This document shows, piece by piece, positions 33,258-42,505 of a stretch of DNA of 64,000 bases. The stretch comes from Halopenitus persicus (GTDB lineage: Archaea; Halobacteriota; Halobacteria; Halobacteriales; Haloferacaceae): the NCBI RefSeq assembly GCF_002355635.1, contig NZ_AP017558.1, positions 434,001-498,000 on the forward strand, read 5' to 3'. A model generated the notes under the pieces. It saw nothing but the letters and a program-made list of their open reading frames with translations. It had not been told where the DNA came from and did not search any database. Made by a program: the position numbers and the translations under genes. Position 1 is the first letter of the stretch; the number at the start of each line of letters is the position of its first letter.

Positions 33258-35186
33258 TCACTCGAGAACGACGAGCGGGTCGCCCATATCGACGCTGTCC
33301 CCCTCGGCGACGTGCACGCTCGCGACCGTGCCGCCGCGCTCGGCGACGACGTCGTTCTCCATCTTCATCGCCTCCAGCACGCAGACGACCTCGCCCGCTG
33401 CGACCTCCTGGCCCTCCGTCACGTCGACCGAGAGGATCGTCCCCTGCATCTCGGCGTCGATCGCCTCGCCGCCCTCGGCGACTTCGACCGTGTCGTCGGC
33501 CGGCTCCCCAGATCCAGTCGACCCGTCCGCGCCGGCGGCGTCACTGCCCCCGGCGTGTGGGGGCCGACCGCTTCCGCCGGCCGTGCCGGCGGCACCGGCG
33601 CTTCCGGCGGCGCCGAGGTCCTCGATCGCGGGGATCGTCGGGGCGCCCCGTTCCTCGAGGGAGACCTCGAAGCGTTTGCCGTTCACCTCGACCGTGAACT
33701 CGCGCTCGCTGGTCTCGGCGTCGTCCGCGTCGTCCGCGTCGTCCCCACCGGCGGTCCCGTCGGTCGCGTCTCCCCATCGATCCTGGGCGGCGTCGATCCG
33801 GTCGGGATCCAGGTCCTCGTCGAGGTAGGTCGTGGTGTGAGTTCCGTCGCGGAACCGGTCGTCCTCGACCATCAACCGGTGGAACGGGAGGATGGTGGTG
33901 ACGCCCTCGACGTCGTACTCGGCGAGCGCGCGCCGCGAACGGTCGAGACACTCCTCACGGTCGTTCCCCCAGACGATGAGCTTCGCGACCATCGAGTCGT
34001 AGTCGGTGACCAACTCGTCGCCCTGCCTGAGCGCGTCGTCGACGCGGACGCCGATCCCGCCCGGCGGGTCGTAGGTCTCGAGACGACCGCCGCTGGCCGG
34101 CGCGAACTCCGCGGCGGCGTTCTCCGCGTTGATCCGGAACTCGATCGCATGGCCGTGGAGGTCGACGGCGTCCTGGTCGACGGAGAGCCCCTCGCCGGCG
34201 GCGACGCGGATCTGCTCGGCCACGATGTCGATCCCGGTGAGCGCCTCGGTCACGGTGTGTTCGACCTGGATCCGGGTGTTCACCTCGAGGAAGTAGAAGT
34301 CGGTCTCGGGCCCCAACGGTTCCGCGGGGTCCCGGTCGGGGTCCTCCTCGACGAGGAACTCGACGGTGCCCGCGTTGGTGTAGTCGGCGGCTGCGACGCC
34401 GCGACGAGCGGCCTCGGCGATCGACTCCCGGAGCTCGGGCGAGAGCGCGGGAGAGGGACCCTCCTCGACCACCTTCTGGTGGCGGCGCTGGAGCGAACAG
34501 TCCCGCTCGCCGAGGTGGACGACGGTGCCGTCGCGGTCGGCGATCACCTGCACCTCGACGTGTCGTGGGGAGTCGAGGTAGCGCTCGAGGTAGACGGAGT
34601 CGTTCGAGAAGTACGCCTCGCCCTCCCGCTTTGCCGACGCCAGCTGGTCTTCGGCCTCGTCGGCTCCCTCGACAACCTTCATCCCGCGGCCGCCGCCGCC
34701 ACCCTCGGCCTTGATCGCGACGGGATAGCCGTGTTTCTCGCCGAACGTCCGGACCGCCTCGGCGTCGGCGACCGGCTCGGTGGTTCCGGGGACGATCGGG
34801 ACGTCGGCGTCCCGCATCACGCGACGGGCGTGGGTCTTCTCGCCGAGCCGCTCCATCGCGGCCGCCGAGGGGCCGATCCACGTGATCCCGTCGGCCGCCT
34901 GGACGCGCTCGGCGAACGAGGCGTTCTCCGCCAGGAAGCCGTATCCGGGGTGGATCGCGTCCGCGTCGGCCGCGCGTGCGGCATCGAGGATCGCCTCCTG
35001 GTCGAGATAGGAGTCGGCCGCCCGCGCGGGCCCGACGTTGTAGGCGACGTCGGCGTACCGGACGTGACCGGCGTCCGCGTCGGCCTCGCTGTAGACCGCG
35101 ACGGTCTCGATCCCCAGCTCCTCGCACGCGCGCATCACCCGAACCGCGATCTCGCCGCGGTTCGCCACGAGAACCCTATCGAACAT
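33258..35186 (-). CDS. Acyl-CoA carboxylase biotin carboxylase / biotin carrier subunit
   Basis: A 642-residue alpha subunit of an acetyl/propionyl-CoA carboxylase. The biotin-carboxylase part (~1-450) has [21 protein letters not shown], the ATP loop [31 protein letters not shown], and [12 protein letters not shown] with its catalytic residues. A Gly/Ala/Ser-rich acidic linker (~530-565) leads to a C-terminal biotinyl domain with the biotinylated lysine in EAMKMEN. It carboxylates biotin using bicarbonate and ATP; a separate carboxyltransferase beta subunit, not in this window, completes the reaction. The same class is used in haloarchaeal propionyl-CoA assimilation. Confidence 0.95.
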   Translation of the reverse strand: MFDRVLVANRGEIAVRVMRACEELGIETVAVYSEADADAGHVRYADVAYNVGPARAADSYLDQEAILDAARAADADAIHPGYGFLAENASFAERVQAADGITWIGPSAAAMERLGEKTHARRVMRDADVPIVPGTTEPVADAEAVRTFGEKHGYPVAIKAEGGGGGRGMKVVEGADEAEDQLASAKREGEAYFSNDSVYLERYLDSPRHVEVQVIADRDGTVVHLGERDCSLQRRHQKVVEEGPSPALSPELRESIAEAARRGVAAADYTNAGTVEFLVEEDPDRDPAEPLGPETDFYFLEVNTRIQVEHTVTEALTGIDIVAEQIRVAAGEGLSVDQDAVDLHGHAIEFRINAENAAAEFAPASGGRLETYDPPGGIGVRVDDALRQGDELVTDYDSMVAKLIVWGNDREECLDRSRRALAEYDVEGVTTILPFHRLMVEDDRFRDGTHTTTYLDEDLDPDRIDAAQDRWGDATDGTAGGDDADDADDAETSEREFTVEVNGKRFEVSLEERGAPTIPAIEDLGAAGSAGAAGTAGGSGRPPHAGGSDAAGADGSTGSGEPADDTVEVAEGGEAIDAEMQGTILSVDVTEGQEVAAGEVVCVLEAMKMENDVVAERGGTVASVHVAEGDSVDMGDPLVVLE

Positions 35187-35281
35187 CCTTGCACGGCCAT
35201 TTCCCCAGCCGATACCTCATTCTATCGGTTCATCGTGGAACAGCAGTTCGACGATCGTCTACATTTCCGCGTGGGATGCGT

Positions 35282-35533
35282 TCAGTCCGCGTCGACGACG
35301 TCGCCGGCGTCGGTCCGTTTCGCGTACGCGAAGACGAGAACCGCGGTCAGAAACCAGACCGGCGCCCCGACGCGGATCGCGAAGGCGACCCGGGCACCCC
35401 ACGACGGGAGCGTGACCTGCGTGGACGCCAGCGCGACGAGCGGGGCGCCGACGAGGATGGTCACGACGAACGTCGTCTGCATCACCCAGCCGTAATCGAC
35501 GCCCTCGACCTCGCTCCGTTCGACCGGTTGCAC
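35282..35533 (-). CDS. Small haloarchaeal membrane protein (DUF5822-like)
   Basis: An 83-residue protein with two hydrophobic helices (about 17-40 and 48-70). It has the motif VDYGWVMQTTFVVTILVGAP followed by LPSWGARVAFAIRVGAPVWFLTA and ends in charged AYAKRTDAG. From memory this is DUF5822. It starts with GTG at 35531-35533; no ATG is available in frame. The gene lies between the carboxylase and YchF genes on the same strand, without tight spacing. Confidence 0.65.
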   Translation of the reverse strand: MQPVERSEVEGVDYGWVMQTTFVVTILVGAPLVALASTQVTLPSWGARVAFAIRVGAPVWFLTAVLVFAYAKRTDAGDVVDAD

Positions 35534-35607
35534 GCCGCGGCGTTCGGTCCCGTCGGTTAAGAACCTCCCGGGACGGGGATGCCAGTCTCTCGGCGGTCAG
35601 AACCGAG

Positions 35608-36810
35608 CTACGCGGTCATCTGCTTCGTGGAGACCAGCTCGATCACGTCCCGGTGGCTGAGGTCATGGTCCTTCGACACCTGTCTGTCCGCTCGACAGTC
35701 GATCCCGTGGAGGAGCCCCTCGCCGATGTCCGAGTGGATATGGTAGGCGAAGTCCTCGGTGGTCGACCCCTCCGGAAGGATGAAGCAGTCGCGGAAGACG
35801 CCCTTCTCGTCGCTCGGGCCGTTGGCTGAGCCGGGGAAGACCGCGATGCAGCCGAGCACGTCGAAGACGGCAGCCTCGAGCGACTCCTGGACGCCGGTCC
35901 CGCCGTACTCCTCGAGGAACTCCTCGATCCGATCGAGGCCGGCGGCCTGCTCCTCGGGGAGGTCCTCGCGGACCTCGAACTCGGCCGCGCCGGCGGTGTA
36001 GTCGATCGCGTCGGCCGCATCGGCGTTCTTGAGCGCCTTCTCCGCGTGGGCGCTGGTGGCCACAAACGTGAGATGGTCGTAGTCGGGATCGGTCGTGATC
36101 GCCTCCCAGTTCTCCTGCGCCGCCGGCGTGTCCATCTTGTTGGCCGCGACGATCATCGGCTTGGTGCGCTTGCGGATCTCCCTGGCGAGCGCCTCGCGGT
36201 CGGCGTCGTCCCACGTCGCGGGGTCGAGCTCGAGGCCCTCGGCGAGGATCACCTGCTTCACCCCGTCCTTCGAGATCCCGAACGCGGAGAGCTGCTCGGC
36301 GAGTTCGACCTCGATGGCCGCCTCCGACCCGTGGTATCTGGTCTCGTATTTGTCGATCCCCTTCTCGAGGACGTCGAGGTACCACTGGTCGAGTTCCTCC
36401 TCGAGGAAGTCGATGTCCTCGCGCGGGTCGTGTCCCTCGGTCGCCTCCCCCTCGATGTCTGTCGTCCCCGAGAAGTCGACGACGTGGACCAGTACGTCCG
36501 TCTCGTTCAGGTCGGTGAGGAACTGGTTCCCGAGGCCGCGCCCCTCGTGTGCCCCCGGCACGAGCCCGGCCACGTCGACGAGCCGAACGGGCACGAACCG
36601 CGTTCCCGACTTACAGACGCCGACGTTCGGCGTACACGTCTCGTCGAACTCCGGCGCCGCACACGGCACCCTGACGTACGCCTCGCCCACGCTCGGGTCG
36701 ATCGTCGTGAACGGGTAGGCCCCCTCGGGCACGTCGTTCATCGTCGCCGCGTTGAAGAAGGTCGATTTGCCCACCGAGGGCTTGCCGACCAGGCCGATCC
36801 GATAACTCAT
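35608..36810 (-). CDS. ychF: Redox-regulated ATPase YchF (OLA1-type Obg family)
   Basis: A 400-residue Obg-family P-loop protein. G1 is GLVGKPSVGKSTFFNAAT, followed by YPFTTIDPSVGEAYVRV, the G3 region VDVAGLVPGAHEGRGLGNQFL, and AANKMD where most YchF proteins have NxxE. A coiled helical insertion (~150-190) and the C-terminal TGS domain (GCIAVFPGSANGPSDEKGVFRDCF onward) complete the architecture. YchF binds ribosomes or proteasomes and hydrolyses ATP. ATG at 36810 (MSYRIGLVGK) agrees with archaeal orthologues; the frame upstream is shadow. The NKMD motif suggests guanine preference may be retained. Confidence 0.95.
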   Translation of the reverse strand: MSYRIGLVGKPSVGKSTFFNAATMNDVPEGAYPFTTIDPSVGEAYVRVPCAAPEFDETCTPNVGVCKSGTRFVPVRLVDVAGLVPGAHEGRGLGNQFLTDLNETDVLVHVVDFSGTTDIEGEATEGHDPREDIDFLEEELDQWYLDVLEKGIDKYETRYHGSEAAIEVELAEQLSAFGISKDGVKQVILAEGLELDPATWDDADREALAREIRKRTKPMIVAANKMDTPAAQENWEAITTDPDYDHLTFVATSAHAEKALKNADAADAIDYTAGAAEFEVREDLPEEQAAGLDRIEEFLEEYGGTGVQESLEAAVFDVLGCIAVFPGSANGPSDEKGVFRDCFILPEGSTTEDFAYHIHSDIGEGLLHGIDCRADRQVSKDHDLSHRDVIELVSTKQMTA

Positions 36811-36995
36811 TACCCACGGTGGACGCTCGGGGAGTAAAAGCGGTGCGAGACGGCTCGTGGTGTGGGATCTGCGGGCATGGATCGAACGTTGCGACCGCCG
36901 GGATCGGCCGTCCGGGACGGGACCGACGGTTTCACTCCTCGCCGGACCCACCGTCGTCCGCGATCTCTCCCAGCTGCTCGCCCACCGTCAGTCAG

Positions 36996-38531
36996 TCAGT
37001 CATCCGGCTTCGGTTCGTCACCGGTCCCCGCTTCATCGTCCGTCCCCGCTTCATCGTCCGTCTCCGCTTCATCATCCGCTTCCCCTTCGTCGGCGGCCCC
37101 CGCTTCGTCCTCGAACGGCGACCCGGCGATGTCGGGCTCGTGGCCCTCGAGGCTGACGACGTTCTCGCGGCCCACGCGAAGCTTCGAGACGGTCCCCTCG
37201 TCGGTCATCTCCGAGAGCAGGACGCTCACCTTCGATTTCGACCAGTCGGTCCGGTCGACGATCCGGGACTGTTTCACCCGACCGCCGTGTTCCCGAAGGA
37301 TCCGGACGACGCGGTCCTCGTCGGAGAGCAGCTCCTCGTCGGGGATCGACGGGGCCGGCGCCGGGACACCCGTCTCGCCGGGCGCCGCGGATTCTTCACG
37401 GCGATCGGTCGGCGTGCCACCGCGATCGGTCGACGACCCCTCGGTGGTCTCGTCGATCGATCCGCTTCCTGCCGCCGCACCCTCGGCTGCGTCCGTCCCA
37501 CCTCCTTCCGCCGCACCGGTTGCCCTCCCGCCGGTTCCGTCCGTGTCGCGGTGCGTCTCGCTGGCGGCAGTTCCGTCGTCGCCGTGCTCTCTCGATGAGG
37601 CCGCCTCCTCGGCGCCGAAACGGCGCCACGCGACGACGCCGGCGATCAACACCGCCGCTCCGAGGACCACGAGCGGGAGCGGGCCACCGTCGCCGGCGTT
37701 CGTTCCCTCGGCACCGTTCGTCGGTCCGGTCGGCGTGGCGGTCTCCGAACCGGTTCCGGGCTGCTCCGTGTCGGTCGCGGATCCCGTTCCGCCCGACGCG
37801 TTCGTCCCGTTTACGTCGGTCGCGTTCGCCGGCGCGAAGACCGCCCACGGCCGTCGGTCGGTGAACTGGCGTTCGCCCTCCCAGGTGACCGATGCGCTGT
37901 CCGCCAACGAGTCCGGGTTCGACTGCGTTCCCGGCGGCTCGACCGATCGGAAGGCGAGCGACTCGCCGGGCCTGAACACGAGTTCCTGGCCGGGGCCGAC
38001 GTAGAAGCCGCCCTCGAAGACGTCCCCGACGGTGACCGTCCGATCCGCGACCACGCCCAATCCGTGCCAGGTGAACCGCAGCTCGACGACGCCGATGTCG
38101 TTGCTGATCCGCGACCGGACGAACGCGTCGCGTTCGAAGCCGTCCGCCGCCATCTCCCGATCGGTCGCGTTCTCGCCGGCCGAGACCAGCGCCCTCGCGT
38201 CCGTACGGAACCCCCGATAGAGGTCAGTCTCCTCCTCGCGGAACCGCGTCGCGAACTCCTCGAAGGACTCCCGCTCGTCCGTCGACTCGAGCACGCGCTC
38301 GTATCGAAGCGTCCAGACGCCGCGTCCGTCGCGATGGACCGTTATCTCGAACACGCTTCGATCGAACCCGCCGGACTCGGCCTGGGGCTCGTGGGGGATC
38401 GGGCCGATCGCCTCCGGGCCCGTGCTCCCGGCGGTTCCCGGTCCTGCGGCGGCTGGAGCGACGGCTCCCGCAAGCCCCGCGAGGAGGACGACGAGACAGC
38501 AGCCGATCCTGACCGATGCCGATCCCCGCAT
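36996..38531 (-). CDS. Membrane-anchored wHTH protein with large extracellular domain
   Basis: A 511-residue type-I membrane protein. It has a signal peptide (~1-30), an extracellular beta-rich domain (~50-235; FEITVHRDGRGVWTLRYERVLES is typical of haloarchaeal DUF7345-like domains), a Thr/Gly-rich linker, and one transmembrane helix (~285-305, PLPLVVLGAAVLIAGVVAW). A long disordered acidic linker leads to a cytoplasmic winged helix (~405-465, DRVVRILREHGGRVKQSRIVDRTDWSKSKVSVLLSEM). The C-terminus ends in DDEAGT repeats. The layout implies transmembrane signalling to DNA, possibly after proteolytic release; a site-2 protease is encoded at 24987-26129. Haloarchaeal families of this kind are uncharacterised. 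Confidence 0.8.
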   Translation of the reverse strand: MRGSASVRIGCCLVVLLAGLAGAVAPAAAGPGTAGSTGPEAIGPIPHEPQAESGGFDRSVFEITVHRDGRGVWTLRYERVLESTDERESFEEFATRFREEETDLYRGFRTDARALVSAGENATDREMAADGFERDAFVRSRISNDIGVVELRFTWHGLGVVADRTVTVGDVFEGGFYVGPGQELVFRPGESLAFRSVEPPGTQSNPDSLADSASVTWEGERQFTDRRPWAVFAPANATDVNGTNASGGTGSATDTEQPGTGSETATPTGPTNGAEGTNAGDGGPLPLVVLGAAVLIAGVVAWRRFGAEEAASSREHGDDGTAASETHRDTDGTGGRATGAAEGGGTDAAEGAAAGSGSIDETTEGSSTDRGGTPTDRREESAAPGETGVPAPAPSIPDEELLSDEDRVVRILREHGGRVKQSRIVDRTDWSKSKVSVLLSEMTDEGTVSKLRVGRENVVSLEGHEPDIAGSPFEDEAGAADEGEADDEAETDDEAGTDDEAGTGDEPKPDD

Positions 38532-38650
38532 TCGTTCGGAAGGGTTCGCCCGTGAGTAAAAGCGCTTGCGTCCCGAGGTCGGCCGCGGTCCGTCTCGGGA
38601 TCGGTCGGGCGACGTACGGTTCGAGATCTGCCGTCCGTAACGTGGTGACG

Positions 38651-39487
38651 CTACTCGTCAGCGTCGGCGTCGTCGGCTGCGTCGCCAGCGTCCTCGTCAG
38701 CGTCGGCGTCGTCCGGATCGGCGTCCTCCTCGTCGGCGTCCTCGTCGGCGCTCGCATCGGCGGCTGCGTCGTCGACCGGAAGGTCGGGAACGATGTCCGC
38801 GGCGTCCTCGTCCGACACGAGGCGGTAGCCGTCGGCCGCAGTGATGGTCGCGATCGACAGATCCGCCGCCGTCAGGTCCTCGGCGTACTCGCCGAGCGCC
38901 GCGACCGCGAGCTCGATTCCCTCCTCAAGGCTCAGCGAGTCGGTCCACTCCGCCTCGAGGGTCGACTGGATCTCCTCGCGGCCGTCGCCGATGACGGTCG
39001 CCTTCCACTCGTGCGGCGTTCCGGAGGGATCGGCGCCGAACAGGCGCGGTTCGCCGTTCTCGATCCCGCCGATGAGCAGCGCGGCCCCGTAGGGACGCGT
39101 GCCGCCGAGCTGCGTGTTCTCCTGGATGTGATCGGTGACGTGTTTCGTGAGCGTCTCGATGCCGATCGGCTCGCCGTACCGCAGCTGGTTGACCTGGGTC
39201 TGCCGGCGGGCCAGATCGATCAGCTTGCGGGCGTCGGCGACGTGGCCGGCGGAGGCCGTCGCGACGTGGTCGTCGAGCTTGTGGAGCTTCTCGATGCTCT
39301 CGGCCTCCATCAGCGGCGAGGAGGTCCGACTCATCGCCGCCAGGACGATCCCGTCGGCGGTGCGGATCCCCACGCTCGGCGCGCCCCGCGAGACCGCCTC
39401 GCGGGCGTACTCGACCTGGTAGATCCGGCCGTCGGGGGAGAACAGCGACGTCCCGCGGTCGTACGCCTGCTGGTCGTTACCTCTCAT
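38651..39487 (-). CDS. psmA: 20S proteasome alpha subunit (alpha2/PsmC-like variant)
   Basis: A 278-residue alpha-type subunit. The gate/N-helix signature YDRGTSLFSPDGRIYQVEYAREA is intact, with VGIRTADGIVLAAMSRTSSPLMEAESIEKLHK and RRQTQVNQLRYGEPIGIETL. The TADG and SLFSPDGR variants resemble, from memory, the second haloarchaeal alpha subunit (PsmC) more than PsmA. The last ~45 residues are an Asp/Glu/Ala-only tail, longer than usual. Alpha subunits form the outer rings and gate the 20S core; alternative alphas are used under different growth states. No beta subunit or PAN ATPase is in this window. Confidence 0.9.
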   Translation of the reverse strand: MRGNDQQAYDRGTSLFSPDGRIYQVEYAREAVSRGAPSVGIRTADGIVLAAMSRTSSPLMEAESIEKLHKLDDHVATASAGHVADARKLIDLARRQTQVNQLRYGEPIGIETLTKHVTDHIQENTQLGGTRPYGAALLIGGIENGEPRLFGADPSGTPHEWKATVIGDGREEIQSTLEAEWTDSLSLEEGIELAVAALGEYAEDLTAADLSIATITAADGYRLVSDEDAADIVPDLPVDDAAADASADEDADEEDADPDDADADEDAGDAADDADADE

Positions 39488-39634
39488 CGCTCCCCACCTC
39501 GTCGTCGCACTCCGTAGTCGATCATTACCTCTCGATAGCGTCTCGGCGGGGAAAAACCCTCCTTATTGGGAGGACGATGCCGGGAGTTCGTCGGGAAGCT
39601 CGTCAGGCGATTCGTGTGCCGTACCGGAGCCCAA

Positions 39635-40207
39635 TCACCGGCGACGATACGTCCGGAACGTGAGCTCGTCACGCTCGTTCCGGTCCGTTTCCGTCCACTC
39701 GTCGGCGTCCCACTCCGGAAAGCGCGTGTCGCCCGCGTAGGACTCGTGGATCTCCGTGAGCACCAGCTCGTCCGCCAGCGGGAGGAACGCCTCGTAGATC
39801 GTCGCACCGCCGGCGACGTAGACGGTTGCAACGCCCAGCTCGGCGGCGGCCGCCGCGGCGCGGTCGAGCGCGTCGTCGATCCCGTCCGCGCCGACGGCGC
39901 CGTCCGGGAGGTCGAGATCGGACCGCGAGAGCACGATGGAGACTCGATCGGGGAGCGGCCCCCCGAGCTCGGCCGCGATGCTCTCGTAGGTCCGCCGGCC
40001 GAGGATCACGGGGTGGCCCGTGGTCGTGCTCTTAAAGTGTTCCAGGTCCGCGGGGTAGTGCCAGGGCATCCCGCCGGAATCGCCGATCACGCCGTTCTCG
40101 GCCACCGCGGCGATGAGCGAGACCGTGAGGCCGTCCGGCACGTCGCCGTTGGACGGCGCGTCGACGTCGGTTGGATCGTTAGCCTGACCGGCAGTCGTAT
40201 CACCCAT
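39635..40207 (-). CDS. hdrA: Dihydrofolate reductase
   Basis: A 190-residue DHFR reducing dihydrofolate to tetrahydrofolate with NADPH. Seen: SLIAAVAENGVIGDSGGMPWHYPADLEHFKSTT (substrate pocket), VILGRRTYESI (NADPH), VYVAGGATIYEAFLPLADELVLTEI and a C-terminal FRTYRRR strand. The first ~28 residues are an acidic extension (alternative downstream starts cannot be excluded). It lies 7 bases after thymidylate synthase on the same strand; that enzyme generates the dihydrofolate this one recycles, so they form an operon. Confidence 0.93.
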   Translation of the reverse strand: MGDTTAGQANDPTDVDAPSNGDVPDGLTVSLIAAVAENGVIGDSGGMPWHYPADLEHFKSTTTGHPVILGRRTYESIAAELGGPLPDRVSIVLSRSDLDLPDGAVGADGIDDALDRAAAAAAELGVATVYVAGGATIYEAFLPLADELVLTEIHESYAGDTRFPEWDADEWTETDRNERDELTFRTYRRR

Positions 40208-40214
40208 TCGACGC

Positions 40215-41237
40215 TCACTCCGCGACCGCGAACGTGATCCCGTCCGCGGAGTCGTAGTCGTGGAGCTCGACGTCGTCGGACGTGAGCTCGTCGAGCGGCT
40301 TGTCGGCGATCTCGATGCGGGGTCGCGACCGCGGCTCCCGTGAGAGCTGCTCGAGGAGGCCGGGGACGTGGTCGTATCCCTCCCGGTCGGCCGGCTCATC
40401 GGGCGCCGCCTGCTCGAGCCACGTCTTGACGTCGCGGTAGTCGGCCGTCGTCTCCACGTCCGTGAGCCGGTCCTGCAGCCGGTCGAGGTTGTCCGCGTAC
40501 CACGCGCCGCGGTCGCCCTCGCCGCAGTAGACGTGCGCGTCGACGATGCTGTGGCCGAACTGCCCCACCTCGAAGCCCGTCCGCTGGGCGATCGCGGTGG
40601 CCAAAAGCGAGTAGGCGGCGATGTTGAACGGCACACCGAGCGCGATGTCGCCGGACCGCTGGGTGAGATGGAGGTTGAGCCGGCCGCCCTGGACGTTCAC
40701 GACGAACGTGTAGTGACACGGCGGCAGCGTCGAGACGGCCGCGTTGGCGGGGTGCCAGGCGTTCACGACCATCCGGCGGGAGCGCGGGCTCTCCTCGAGG
40801 GTGTCGAGGACGTACTGGATCTGGTCGAACGTCCGGCGGCGGGTTCCGTCGGCGTCCTCCTCGACGGTCACCCAGCGCTGGGCGTCCTCGGGCCAGCTCT
40901 CGCCCTCCAGGCCGCCCTCGGGGATCGGGTAGCGCCGCCAGAAGCGTCCGTACGCCGTGTCGAGCCGCCCCTCGTCGTCGGCCCACGCGTCCCAGATCGC
41001 GGTGTGGTCCCGGAGGTTCCGGACGTGTTCTTCCCCGGAGAGGTACCAGAGCACCTCGTGAATGAGCGAGTTCCACCGGTAGCCGTCGAGCCGCTTCGTG
41101 GTCAACAGCGGGAACCCCTCGGCCAGGTCGACGGTGTACTGGCCGCTGAAACTCGCGATCGTGTCCACGCCGGTGCGGTTCGGCTTATAAACGCCCTCCG
41201 AGAGGGTCTCGTCGACGAGATCGAGGTACTGTTGCAT
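40215..41237 (-). CDS. thyA: Thymidylate synthase (ThyA type)
   Basis: A 340-residue ThyA. It has VYKPNRTGVDTIASF, FPLLTTKRLDGYRWNSLIHEVLWYLSG, the catalytic cysteine in LPPCHYTFVVNVQ, and LHLTQRSGDIALGVPFNIAAYS. It methylates dUMP to dTMP with methylene-tetrahydrofolate. It is longer than E. coli ThyA (264) owing to insertions such as residues ~88-130 and the linker ~255-275. Followed by hdrA after 7 bases. A minus-strand TATA (TTTTTATAAT, 41362-41371) predicts a ~100-base leader containing a 14-bp palindrome. Confidence 0.95.
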   Translation of the reverse strand: MQQYLDLVDETLSEGVYKPNRTGVDTIASFSGQYTVDLAEGFPLLTTKRLDGYRWNSLIHEVLWYLSGEEHVRNLRDHTAIWDAWADDEGRLDTAYGRFWRRYPIPEGGLEGESWPEDAQRWVTVEEDADGTRRRTFDQIQYVLDTLEESPRSRRMVVNAWHPANAAVSTLPPCHYTFVVNVQGGRLNLHLTQRSGDIALGVPFNIAAYSLLATAIAQRTGFEVGQFGHSIVDAHVYCGEGDRGAWYADNLDRLQDRLTDVETTADYRDVKTWLEQAAPDEPADREGYDHVPGLLEQLSREPRSRPRIEIADKPLDELTSDDVELHDYDSADGITFAVAE

Positions 41238-41321
41238 GGTGGATCGAGGTCGGTCCGTCGCCGACCGGCGGCGTGGGCCGGGGCGTCCCGGGTGTCCCGA
41301 CGCGCTAGCGTGACCCGGCGT

Positions 41322-41371
41322 GCCGACCGGTCGGCGGTCGTCGTTTCCAACAGCGGCGCCGATTATAAAAA
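41322..41371 (-). promoter_or_regulatory. thyA-hdrA promoter with 14-bp palindrome in the leader
   Basis: TATA-like TTTTTATAAT (minus, 41362-41371) is the only strong candidate upstream of thyA. It predicts transcription start near 41339, just before GCCGACCGGTCGGC (41322-41335), a perfect palindrome. GCCGACCGGCGG recurs at ~41260-41271. The ~100-base leader is unusual here, since most genes in the window look leaderless. Confidence 0.45.
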
Positions 41372-41414
41372 GGTCGTCGGGTCGCTGCTCGCTGCCGTAT
41401 CGGCCCGTGGTGGG

Positions 41415-42428
41415 TCACCCGTTCACGTCCGACTCCGCGGTGAAGGCGTCCGTCAGGTCGTCCGCGATCGCCTCGATCGCCGCCGCCGCGGCGTCGATGT
41501 CGTCGGTCAGGCCGACGAAATCGTGAATCTGTCCCCCGTAGTGGCGCCGAACGACGGGGACGCCGTCCGCCTCGAGTGCGTCGGCGTACGCGCCCCCCTC
41601 GTCACGGAGCGGATCGTATCCCGCGGTGAGTATCGTCGCGGACGGGAGGCCGGACAGATCGTCCGCCTGCAGCGGGAACGCGTACGCGTTCCGGTAGTCG
41701 ACCGGGTCCTCGATGTACGCCTCGTAGAACAGCCGCATGCTCCCCATCGTGAGCCAGTACCCGCTGCCGACCGTCCCGTAGCTCTCGAAGGATCGGAGGC
41801 GCTCCGCGTTCACGACGGGATACAGGAGCACCTGCTGGTCGATCTCCGGGCCGCCCCGGTCGCGGGCCATGAGCGAGACGACCGTCGCGAGAGTGCCGCC
41901 CGCCGAGTTCCCGACGACCGCGAGCCGGTCGGGGTCGCCGCCGAAGTCCGCCGCGTTCTCGGCGACCCACTCCGTGGCGGCGTAGCAGTCCGTCACGGCG
42001 GCTGGAAATGGATGTTCGGGCGCCCGCCGGTAGCCGACCGAGACGACGATACATCCCGACTCGTTCGTCAACCGCGTACAGAGATTGTCGAAGCAGTCGA
42101 GATCGCCGAGCACCCACCCGCCGCCGTGGAAGAACACCACGACCGGACGCTGCCCATCGCGGTCGAGTTGGTTTTCGTGGTCGAGCTGCCCCTCGCCGTC
42201 GAGTCGGTCCTCACTATCCGGATGGTACGTCCGGATGGGGACGTCCGAGTCCGGCCCGGGAATGGCGAAATCCTGTATCCGCCCCACCGGCTCGTTCGAC
42301 TGGTGGGCGAACAGGTCGCGAAACTGCTCGCGGTACGTCGCTATCGAGAGGGTATGAGCTTGGGGACGGGTCTCGCCGCTTCGCTCATCGAGCACCGCCT
42401 TCGCCTGCGGATCCATATCGTTCGCCAT
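41415..42428 (-). CDS. Alpha/beta-hydrolase esterase (hormone-sensitive-lipase family)
   Basis: A 337-residue carboxylesterase-type hydrolase. It has the oxyanion-hole motif HGGGW (VVFFHGGGWVLGD), the nucleophile serine in VVGNSAGGTLATVV, the acid in AGYDPLRDEG and the catalytic His in GGQIHDFVGL. It hydrolyses short acyl esters; substrate unknown. Start 42428 (MANDMDPQAK) is chosen because TATA-like GTTTATGC (minus, 42452-42459) is ~27 bases upstream; ATGs at 42455 and 42473 overlap or precede that box. A linker with repeated (L)D-x-E/D-x-Q segments (residues ~75-92) is poorly conserved and acidic. Confidence 0.88.
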   Translation of the reverse strand: MANDMDPQAKAVLDERSGETRPQAHTLSIATYREQFRDLFAHQSNEPVGRIQDFAIPGPDSDVPIRTYHPDSEDRLDGEGQLDHENQLDRDGQRPVVVFFHGGGWVLGDLDCFDNLCTRLTNESGCIVVSVGYRRAPEHPFPAAVTDCYAATEWVAENAADFGGDPDRLAVVGNSAGGTLATVVSLMARDRGGPEIDQQVLLYPVVNAERLRSFESYGTVGSGYWLTMGSMRLFYEAYIEDPVDYRNAYAFPLQADDLSGLPSATILTAGYDPLRDEGGAYADALEADGVPVVRRHYGGQIHDFVGLTDDIDAAAAAIEAIADDLTDAFTAESDVNG

Positions 42429-42505
42429 GCCGAACCGGTTTTCGACTGACTGCATAAACGTTCGTGCGGACAAACCTTCAGGGACGTCGAGTCCGTGCCC
42501 GACGT

